DNA from: Armatimonadota bacterium
Lineage (GTDB): Bacteria > Armatimonadota > Fimbriimonadia > Fimbriimonadales > Fimbriimonadaceae
Reading direction: 5' to 3'
Assembly: GCA_023423495.1 (NCBI GenBank)
Contig: JAFAFM010000254.1
Span: 1 to 5,663 of the forward strand
DNA length: 5,663 bases
Every line of letters starts with the position of its first letter. The first letter of the stretch is position 1. The notes beneath the pieces were generated by a model. The model had not been told where the DNA came from and did no database searches. It was given only the letters and a program-made list of their open reading frames with translations. Below are positions 1 to 5,257 of the stretch, piece after piece. The position numbers and the translations under genes were made by a program.

Positions 1-2
1 GC

Positions 3-1067
3 TTTGACTTGAACCGAGACTGTATGAAGGTGGAGTCTCCGGAAATGCTGGGCGTGCTTCAGCATGTCTACAGCTGGGATCCGCACGTGGTTTTCGATCT
101 TCACACCACTGATGGCAGTCGGCACGGATATCAGCTGACCTACTCCCCTCCCCTTCACCCGAACACGGATCCCGACATCATGAAGTTCACCCGTGATGAG
201 CTCTTACTTAAGGTAAAGCGTGACGCACTGAAGACCGGTCTGCGGCTGTTCGATTACGGAAACGTTTCCCGCCAGAACGAGAAGCCAGTCTGGCAAACCT
301 TCGGCTACGAGGGACGCTATGTCACAAACTATGGCGGACTGCGAAATCGGGTCTCGATCTTGTCCGAAGCAATGACCAACTGCCCGTTCGACGTGCGAGT
401 AAAGGCGACAGAGCAGTTTGTCGAGATGTGCTTGAACGAGGTTTTGCGGAACAGCAGGCGGGTGATGGATATGACTCGAAAGGCGGACGAGCGCAACCTC
501 GGCTTGGCCGGAAAGGAACTCGGCACTCGGTTCACGATGACGGACCGCGGAGAAGAGAATGTTCTGATGGAGAAGGCTTCCGCCGCCAAGCGGACGGGCC
601 CCATTACCGAGTGGGAACCCATTCGAATGCGCGTATTCGACCGGTTCAACCCGACCCGGAAGGCCAAGATGCCTGTAGCCTATCTCATTCCCTCCGAGCA
701 CAGGAAAGTAGTCGATTTGCTTCGCAAGCATGGGATCAAAGTTGAACGCTTAATGGAGCCGTGGCAAGGAAGTGCGGAAACTTTTGCGATTTCGGAGGCA
801 GCCGTCGCCCGAAACGCCTTCCAAGGTCATCGCTTGGTCCGGCTGGAAGGGAAATTCTCCGCCGGTCCGAAAAAGGTGGATGTGGAAGGCTACATCGTCC
901 GCACGGCGCAACCCCTCGCTACGCTGATTTTCGACCTCCTGGAGCCTGAAAGCTTGGATGGAGTCGCCGCGTGGGGTCTGTTCGGAGAGGATTATGCGAA
1001 CATCAAAGCATTCCCAATTCTCAAGGTGTTCGATCCAGTAAGGGTCGCCGCCGTGGAAGTGGACTAA
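3..1067 (+). CDS. M14-family zinc carboxypeptidase, C-terminal part (5' end outside window)
   Basis: A probably exported zinc metallopeptidase that removes residues from peptide C-termini. The frame is open from the first full codon at base 3 (Phe-Asp-Leu-Asn-Arg-Asp), so the TTG at 9 is not a real start. The LNRD motif (12-20) matches the Asn-Arg pair that holds the substrate carboxylate in M14 enzymes. VVFDLHTTDG follows, with His at 102-104 as the expected third zinc ligand. The Glu of ILSEA (366-368) is the expected catalytic glutamate. The HxxE pair carrying the first two zinc ligands must lie upstream and is not visible. From about base 595 comes a C-terminal region of about 155 residues, with the FQGHRLV and YIVRTAQPLATLIFDLLEPES segments that I recall from long bacterial M14 proteins of this kind. 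Family assignment is firm; substrate is unknown. The stop is TAA at 1065, and the GH20 gene starts 22 bp later on the same strand. Confidence 0.9.
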   Translation, partial: FDLNRDCMKVESPEMLGVLQHVYSWDPHVVFDLHTTDGSRHGYQLTYSPPLHPNTDPDIMKFTRDELLLKVKRDALKTGLRLFDYGNVSRQNEKPVWQTFGYEGRYVTNYGGLRNRVSILSEAMTNCPFDVRVKATEQFVEMCLNEVLRNSRRVMDMTRKADERNLGLAGKELGTRFTMTDRGEENVLMEKASAAKRTGPITEWEPIRMRVFDRFNPTRKAKMPVAYLIPSEHRKVVDLLRKHGIKVERLMEPWQGSAETFAISEAAVARNAFQGHRLVRLEGKFSAGPKKVDVEGYIVRTAQPLATLIFDLLEPESLDGVAAWGLFGEDYANIKAFPILKVFDPVRVAAVEVD

Positions 1068-1077
1068 GCAGGTCCGC

Positions 1078-1083
1078 TAAGAT
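1078..1083 (+). promoter_or_regulatory. TANNNT -10-like box six bases before the GH20 GTG start
   Basis: TAAGAT (4 of 6 matches to TATAAT) is followed by exactly six bases and then the GTG at 1090, which would put the first transcribed base at the start codon. No good -35 hexamer lies at 16-18 bp spacing and no Shine-Dalgarno sequence is present. The box also contains the in-frame TAA (1078-1080) that fixes the GH20 start. It could be chance, with GH20 read from an upstream M14 promoter. Confidence 0.35.
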
Positions 1084-1089
1084 AACAGC

Positions 1090-3336
1090 GTGATTCTCGC
1101 TGCGCTTGTTCTTTTGCCACAGTCGCTTCCCGCGATCATTCCTTTGCCGGAGACCTACCGCGCGATGCCCGGCGGTTTCGACATTCAGGAGAAAACGGTA
1201 ATCGTCGCCTCGGGCAAAGCCAAGCCTGTGGCGGAACGGCTGCGAGAATATCTTCGCCCCTCGACCGGCTACGACCTCTTCATCGAGAGTCACGCCAAGC
1301 CGCATTCCATCGAGCTTCAGTTGGACGACAAGGAAAAGACGCTCGGCGCGGAAGGCTATCGTCTTTCCAGCTCACCCAATGGCATCCGCATTAGCGCATC
1401 CGAGCCTGCGGGGCTCTTCTACGGAGTCCAAACCCTACGCCAGCTTTTGCCCGTCACCGCCTTTGACAAGAAGGTGAAGCGAAGTGAGGGCTGGTCGATT
1501 CCAGGCTGCGAAATCGTGGATCGTCCGCAGTTTGGGTGGCGGGGGATGCATCTGGATGAAAGCCGTCATTTCTTCGGCGGCAAGTTTGTGCGCGAGTACA
1601 TCGACTGGCTCGCCATGCACAAGATGAACACGTTCCACTGGCATCTCACCGACGATGGCGGCTGGCGCATCGAGATCAAAAAGTATCCAAAACTGACGGA
1701 TATCGGAGCTTGGCGCGAAGAGCAACCGGTCGAATGGAGCTACCAGGGCTTGAAATTCCCTGGCAAGTCGAGCGGCAAGAAACTGTACGGCGGTTTCTAC
1801 ACTCAGAAAGAGATTCGCGACATCGTGAAGTATGCGGCCGACCGCTTCATCACGATCGTTCCGGAGATCGAGATGCCCGGTCACAGCACGGAGGCGGTCG
1901 CAGCTTATCCGGAAATCCTCACCTGCACTGCCCCGCCTGACTTTCTGAAGCAATACGTGGCGAATTGGGGCGCGGACCACCCGATGATGATTTGTGCCGG
2001 TAGCGAAAAAGCAACCGACTTCTTCAAGGATGTGCTAACCGAGATCGTCGACCTCTTTCCTTCGAAGTTCATCCACATCGGGGGAGATGAGGTGCCGAAG
2101 GATCTGTGGGCCCAGTGTTCTACGTGCCAGGACCGAATGGCAAAGGAGACCCTGAAGGACACCCACGAGCTCCAAAGCTCCTTCATCAAGCGATTTGATA
2201 CTTTCCTGGCGAGCAAGGGTCGAAGATTAATCGGCTGGGACGAGATTCTTGAAGGTGGACTCGCCCCCGGAGCAGCGGTAATGAGTTGGCGCGGCATTGC
2301 GGGGGGCATCGAAGCCGCAAAATCCGGACACGACGTCGTGATGTCGCCCACTTCCCACTGCTACTTCGACTACCCCTACACGACCATCCCAACTTCTTTG
2401 GTCTACAGCTACGACCCGGTTCCCGGCGAGCTCGGACCGGAAGAAGGCAAACGAGTGTTGGGCGCCCAGGCAAATATTTGGACCGAATGGCTTTCCACAG
2501 AAGAGGAAGTCGAGATGATGATGTTCCCGCGCGCGGCGGCGCTTTCCGAAGCCGTTTGGACGAAGTTCGAGCGTAAGGGTTGGGACGACTTCAGCCGTCG
2601 GCTTACCACCCACTACGGGCGTCTGGATCGGCTAGGCATCGCCTACTATTTGGAAGCGCCCGTGCCGAAGGCGGATGTCGTTTTGCTTGGAAATGGCCAA
2701 CCCATCGAGTTCGAAGCGCCAACCGTTCCTGACTCGGTGATTCGCTACACCATCGACGGCACCGAACCAACGGCGACATCGCCTATTTACCGAGGATCCA
2801 TCCGCTTGAATCGCGCGGGCACGGTGCGAGCGGCGGTCTTCCGCACTGGAGGAGCCAAGAGTCAGTCGACGCTCGTTTCGGCAGTCTCGATCCAAATGGA
2901 TGTTTCGGCCAAGATTCAGGGCATAAACCGCAAGGTGGTTCTTGGAACCTATTCAAAATGCCCGCCACTCCGGGACTTTGCCGGTTTAACTTCGACAAAC
3001 GTAGGCGATTTCGGTTTGCAGGGAACGCCGGAGGACAATTTTGCTGTGCTTTTCGACGGCTTTATCCGGCTGCCTGACGCGGGCCAGTACACCTTCTACT
3101 TAGGCAGCGACGACGGTAGCAAAATGTGGATTGGGGACGCCCTGGTCGTAGACAACGACGGACTCCACGGCTATATCGAAAAGCGCCTTCGGCTGAACCT
3201 GCCCTCCGGAGATCTTCCGGTCAAAGTTATGATGTTCGAGCAGGGCGGCGCTCAGTCGCTCCGGATGTTCGTGGAAAGAAATGGAGGCACCAAGCAACTG
3301 GTGCCGGCCGGCTGGCTCTGGTCGAAAGCTCCTTAG
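1090..3336 (+). CDS. Secreted GH20 beta-N-acetylhexosaminidase with chitobiase C-terminal and PA14 domains
   Basis: Exo-acting glycosidase releasing terminal GlcNAc or GalNAc from glycans such as chitin oligomers, peptidoglycan fragments or glycoproteins, by the family's substrate-assisted mechanism. The 748 residues show a short hydrophobic leader (1-15), a GH20b-like N-terminal domain (about 17-135), the GH20 barrel (about 145-510), a chitobiase/hexosaminidase C-terminal fold with YTIDGTEPT (about 530-605), and a PA14-like domain (about 608-740, GQYTFYLGSDDGS around 665-677). The catalytic pair Asp333-Glu334 lies in HIGGDE. Other expected pocket elements are present: Arg151 in WRGMHLD, HWHLTDD (183-189), EMPGH with His265, GWDE (382-385), Trp400, Tyr425 and Trp464/Glu466. 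GTG 1090 is the only possible start, because an in-frame TAA sits 12 bases upstream. The leader has no basic residue, which is odd for a signal peptide. It lies 22 bp after the M14 gene and may share its transcript. The polymer target is not predictable. Confidence 0.95.
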   Translation: MILAALVLLPQSLPAIIPLPETYRAMPGGFDIQEKTVIVASGKAKPVAERLREYLRPSTGYDLFIESHAKPHSIELQLDDKEKTLGAEGYRLSSSPNGIRISASEPAGLFYGVQTLRQLLPVTAFDKKVKRSEGWSIPGCEIVDRPQFGWRGMHLDESRHFFGGKFVREYIDWLAMHKMNTFHWHLTDDGGWRIEIKKYPKLTDIGAWREEQPVEWSYQGLKFPGKSSGKKLYGGFYTQKEIRDIVKYAADRFITIVPEIEMPGHSTEAVAAYPEILTCTAPPDFLKQYVANWGADHPMMICAGSEKATDFFKDVLTEIVDLFPSKFIHIGGDEVPKDLWAQCSTCQDRMAKETLKDTHELQSSFIKRFDTFLASKGRRLIGWDEILEGGLAPGAAVMSWRGIAGGIEAAKSGHDVVMSPTSHCYFDYPYTTIPTSLVYSYDPVPGELGPEEGKRVLGAQANIWTEWLSTEEEVEMMMFPRAAALSEAVWTKFERKGWDDFSRRLTTHYGRLDRLGIAYYLEAPVPKADVVLLGNGQPIEFEAPTVPDSVIRYTIDGTEPTATSPIYRGSIRLNRAGTVRAAVFRTGGAKSQSTLVSAVSIQMDVSAKIQGINRKVVLGTYSKCPPLRDFAGLTSTNVGDFGLQGTPEDNFAVLFDGFIRLPDAGQYTFYLGSDDGSKMWIGDALVVDNDGLHGYIEKRLRLNLPSGDLPVKVMMFEQGGAQSLRMFVERNGGTKQLVPAGWLWSKAP

Positions 3337-3351
3337 GCTTCGACCAGCGCT
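3314..3351. terminator. Inverted repeat over two overlapping stop codons, probable two-way terminator
   Basis: The arms CTGGTCGAA (3318-3326) and TTCGACCAG (3339-3347) are perfect inverse complements. The stem gains two more pairs inward (GC 3328-3329 with GC 3337-3338) if A3327 bulges, leaving the 7-base loop TCCTTAG. Outside one mismatch, GGC (3314-3316) pairs with GCT (3349-3351) including one G-T wobble. The loop holds the stop codons of both convergent genes. There is no clear U-tract on either side (CGCTTTCAGC to the right, GC-rich to the left), so it is not a classical intrinsic terminator; position and stem strength are the reasons for the call. Confidence 0.5.
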
Positions 3352-3947
3352 TTCAGCTTGTTCAACGCTTCTGCCCAAGCATTGCGGACTCCATCCGCTT
3401 CGGCCCGGGTTTGCAGCCGGTCATGATTCACCAGCAAGCCGGTCTTGCCATTGCCCTTGTCGGAAAATTGCACATCCACGATCGATTCGTCTTCTTGACC
3501 TTGCCAGGTGAAGCGCAGATCCTTGTTTTCGCGCACTCGTTTGTACACGCCTTTGTTCCCGTCCGGATTTGAGAACGCCTCGCCATCGGCAACTTTTCCT
3601 GTCGTTCCCTCGCCAAACCACTTTGAAAGCGATTCGGGCGTCGCCCATGCCGCATAAACCTTATCGATCGGCGCGTTGATCGTTTTGGTCGAGCAGATGA
3701 AGTAGCCCTTGTATCGACCATCCTTCTCTTTGGCTCCACGCACCCGTTCGTACTCAACGGCAATTGCGCTGGTCCACCAGATGTCGATCTTCAACTCGCC
3801 ATAAAGGTGGTTATTGATCGCGCGTCGACCTTTGGCCAGGCCGTCGAACTCGTCGAGATATGCGAACCATTCATCGAGGGTCTTTCCGGTGGCGGCCTTG
3901 CAGGCGTCGTTGGTTAAGGGGTTATCCGTCTGGTAATTCACTTTCAT
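3333..3947 (-). CDS. DUF4287-like plus SRPBCC (AHSA1-type) domain protein
   Basis: A 204-residue, probably cytoplasmic protein with two parts. Residues about 18-71 (TGKTLDEWFAYLDEF ... IDIWWTSAIAVEYERVRG) resemble the small helical DUF4287-type domain often placed before SRPBCC domains. Residues about 82-203 are an SRPBCC fold of the AHSA1 (activator of Hsp90 ATPase homologue 1-like) type, with INAPIDKVYAAWATPESLSKWFG at its start and a C-terminal helix WAEALNKLKALVEA. SRPBCC proteins form a hydrophobic cavity for small ligands; no ligand is predictable here, and bacterial members are rarely characterised. ATG 3947 is supported because an in-frame TGA lies nine bases upstream. There is no Shine-Dalgarno sequence: the bases just before ATG read ACCTCCT, which is the anti-SD sense. 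A promoter (3960-3988) sits very close, so the leader should be only about 5-7 nt. Its stop overlaps that of GH20 by 4 bp. Confidence 0.87.
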   Translation of the reverse strand: MKVNYQTDNPLTNDACKAATGKTLDEWFAYLDEFDGLAKGRRAINNHLYGELKIDIWWTSAIAVEYERVRGAKEKDGRYKGYFICSTKTINAPIDKVYAAWATPESLSKWFGEGTTGKVADGEAFSNPDGNKGVYKRVRENKDLRFTWQGQEDESIVDVQFSDKGNGKTGLLVNHDRLQTRAEADGVRNAWAEALNKLKALVEA

Positions 3948-3959
3948 AGGAGGTCAGAT

Positions 3960-3988
3960 ATTGTAGGAACAATCACTTGGATTGTCCA
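3960..3988 (-). promoter_or_regulatory. Sigma70-type promoter of the SRPBCC gene, nearly leaderless
   Basis: Read on the minus strand, TGGACA (3983-3988, 5 of 6 to TTGACA) is followed by a 17-bp spacer and TACAAT (3960-3965, 5 of 6 to TATAAT). Only 12 bases separate the -10 box from the ATG at 3947. A start site about 6-8 bases below the box, for example the A at 3954, leaves a leader of about seven bases, too short for a ribosome binding site. It is the best-matched promoter in the window. Confidence 0.6.
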
Positions 3989-4003
3989 TGCGCCTGACAG
4001 CAA

Positions 4004-4213
4004 TTACTCACTCGTTCCCTGATTGAAGTTCCAATGATTCCAAATAAAGATGGCAGCGGCCGCCGCTATCCAACCTTCGACTGCAAGCCATCCAGAAAAC
4101 CAGAATGAGAATGAGCCTGGCCTTTCACTTTCGGCAACAAGCCCGATAAACGCGGCGCCAAAGCACCCGAATGCAGCCAAACCGAGAATGATGGACAAAA
4201 GAACTGTGGCCAT
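4004..4213 (-). CDS. Small two-helix membrane protein, unknown function
   Basis: I do not recognise this protein. It has 69 residues from the ATG at 4211-4213; a TTG directly before it is a less likely start, and an in-frame TAA lies 12 bases above the ATG. The hydropathy pattern is clear: one hydrophobic segment (about residues 4-27, VLLSIILGLAAFGCFGAAFIGLVA), a short charged loop ESERPG, and a second, Trp-rich segment (about 35-60), then a polar tail ending QGTSE. This suggests two inner-membrane helices. It lies 59 bp below the glycosylase stop and 56 bp above the SRPBCC start on the same strand. A TANNNT box lies exactly six bases before the ATG. Reasons for believing it: a consistent membrane-protein composition and no competing gene in the 325-bp gap between its neighbours. 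Reason for doubt: short length and no known family. Confidence 0.55.
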   Translation of the reverse strand: MATVLLSIILGLAAFGCFGAAFIGLVAESERPGSFSFWFSGWLAVEGWIAAAAAIFIWNHWNFNQGTSE

Positions 4214-4219
4214 CAACCC

Positions 4220-4225
4220 ACGTTA
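4220..4225 (-). promoter_or_regulatory. TANNNT -10-like box six bases before the small membrane protein ATG
   Basis: On the minus strand TAACGT is followed by six bases (GGGTTG) and then ATG (4211-4213). The match to TATAAT is weak (three fixed positions) and no -35 hexamer is obvious. GTGGG near the ATG is not a convincing ribosome site. It is listed because the box-to-start distance equals that at the GH20 and glycosylase genes. Confidence 0.3.
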
Positions 4226-4272
4226 GAACAGATACAAACGAAGAGGCTTGCGGGTCCGAAAAAATAGGGACC

Positions 4273-5169
4273 TCAATCTCCCGCCATCTCTTCAATCGTC
4301 TTGGGCCAGTCCTCCCGAAGCAACCGTGAAAGTGCCCGGTCGGCCAGGATCCGATCTTCGTTTTGACAACGAGCGCAGTAGTTCGCCTCGTTCTCCGCAT
4401 AAACGATCCGTTGAATGGGCATTCCACATACCCGGCAGGGTTGGCCATAACGGCCATGGACATTGAAGTCATCCCGGAATGCGGTGACCTTCCCTCTCCC
4501 CGGAAAGCCATCTCCAATTTCTGCCCGGATAATTTCTATCCAATGGTTTAGGGTCTGCTGAGTTGCCTTCCACAAACGCTCTACTTCCGCATCCGACAAT
4601 GATTTCGTCAATCGGACGGGAGACAGCTTCGCGGCGAACAGAATCTCGTCCGAGTAAGCGTTTCCGATTCCCGAGAAGGTGTACGGATTGGTCAATGCTC
4701 GTTTGAGCGTCCGGTTTTCACGCTGGAGCCTTTCTTTGAAGTCCTCGAGGGTTGCTTCGAGCGGCTCTGTACCTCCGCGGGAAGTTCGCTCCATCTCGCC
4801 TCGATCTGAATAGATGTGAAGCGATGCTCTTCGCTTCGTCCCCGCCTCTGTCATAAGCAAAGTGCCGGTGTCGAATTGCAGGGCCGCTAAATCAAATTTA
4901 GATGCCCTGCCATACGGCTTTGGGATCCATTGGAAGCGCCCGGCGATCATGAGGTGAAACACCATGAAGACCTGATTCTCAAAGTTGAGCGTCAGTCGTT
5001 TGCCGATTCTTCCCACGTTAGTAAGCTTCAAACCCTGCGCCGAGGATGCAGATGGTTCATACGTCCGAACCAGGAATGGCCGGTAGATGTGGACTTTTAC
5101 CAAGAGCCTGCCGCCCGCATGACGGCTAATCGCTTCCTGGTAAGCCACGATGTCTGGCAATTCCGGCAC
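4273..5169 (-). CDS. Fpg/Nei-family DNA glycosylase (base excision repair), divergent subgroup
   Basis: Removes oxidised bases from DNA and nicks the abasic site, acting in the cytoplasm in base excision repair. The 298 residues begin MPELPD, giving the catalytic Pro2 and Glu3. Lys57 in GKRL matches the conserved strand-loop lysine. The helix-two-turn-helix region shows NPYTFSGIGNAYSDEIL (161-177) with the DNA-binding Asn170. The C-terminal zinc finger is C-X2-C-X16-C-X2-C (Cys245, 248, 265, 268), followed by 30 extra residues that E. coli Fpg lacks. Compared with E. coli Fpg from memory: PELPE is PELPD; the finger arginine five residues before the third Cys is Asn260; and the RRFG loop carrying the intercalating Phe appears as RRAS (113-116). 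These fit a separate Fpg/Nei-like subgroup, so the lesion preference (8-oxoG, FapyG or oxidised pyrimidines) should not be assumed and no symbol is given. The start is GTG (5167-5169), fixed by the PELP motif; no Shine-Dalgarno sequence is present. Confidence 0.93.
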   Translation of the reverse strand: MPELPDIVAYQEAISRHAGGRLLVKVHIYRPFLVRTYEPSASSAQGLKLTNVGRIGKRLTLNFENQVFMVFHLMIAGRFQWIPKPYGRASKFDLAALQFDTGTLLMTEAGTKRRASLHIYSDRGEMERTSRGGTEPLEATLEDFKERLQRENRTLKRALTNPYTFSGIGNAYSDEILFAAKLSPVRLTKSLSDAEVERLWKATQQTLNHWIEIIRAEIGDGFPGRGKVTAFRDDFNVHGRYGQPCRVCGMPIQRIVYAENEANYCARCQNEDRILADRALSRLLREDWPKTIEEMAGD

Positions 5170-5175
5170 AATTGG

Positions 5176-5181
5176 AAATTA
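5176..5181 (-). promoter_or_regulatory. TANNNT -10-like box six bases before the glycosylase GTG start
   Basis: On the minus strand TAATTT is followed by six bases (CCAATT) and the GTG start at 5169. No matching -35 hexamer is seen at 16-18 bp and no ribosome binding site lies between. If used, transcription would begin at or within a base of the start codon. The box alone is weak evidence; the shared spacing with two other genes is the argument. Confidence 0.35.
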
Positions 5182-5200
5182 CTCGAAACTCAAAGATTCC

Positions 5201-5229
5201 TTGCTAAATGCCAATTCGCCGTGTATTAT
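5201..5229 (+). promoter_or_regulatory. Candidate promoter of the GH51-type gene
   Basis: TTGCTA (5201-5206, 4 of 6 to TTGACA) is followed by a 17-bp spacer and TATTAT (5224-5229, 5 of 6 to TATAAT). It would give a leader of about 20 bases before the ATG at 5258. That leader is A/T-rich (AAATAAATCTTTTTCCT) with no Shine-Dalgarno sequence. It lies in the 88-bp region shared with the divergent DNA glycosylase gene. TTAAAT (5239-5244) is a weaker alternative -10 box. Confidence 0.45.
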
Positions 5230-5257
5230 TTAGTATCCTTAAATAAATCTTTTTCCT

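Noticed and set aside
9..11. TTG at 9 as the start of the M14 peptidase
   Set aside because: It falls within the conserved FDLNRD motif and the frame stays open to the window edge, so the gene begins upstream.
204..731. Minus-strand open frame inside the M14 gene
   Set aside because: It is antisense to the conserved peptidase region, with no domain of its own.
1435..1980. Long minus-strand open frame inside the GH20 gene
   Set aside because: It lies antisense to the conserved GH20 barrel motifs and its translation shows no recognisable domain; it is a shadow of GC-rich coding sequence.
3948..3990. AGGAGGT on the plus strand as a ribosome binding site for an unlisted plus-strand gene
   Set aside because: The nearest TTG is followed at once by TAG, and the ATG at 3988 opens only about a dozen codons before a TGA. 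It does not lead to a gene.
4252..4273. Hairpin GGTCC/GGACC with an A/T-rich loop just below the glycosylase stop as a terminator
   Set aside because: The stem is only 5 bp, the loop is 10 bases, and the T-run (minus strand) lies in the loop and not after the stem. It is too weak to call.
5170..5216. Inverted pair AATTGG (5170-5175) and CCAATT (5211-5216) in the divergent promoter region as an operator
   Set aside because: Six bases separated by 35, with no extension of pairing on either side; expected by chance in A/T-rich DNA.
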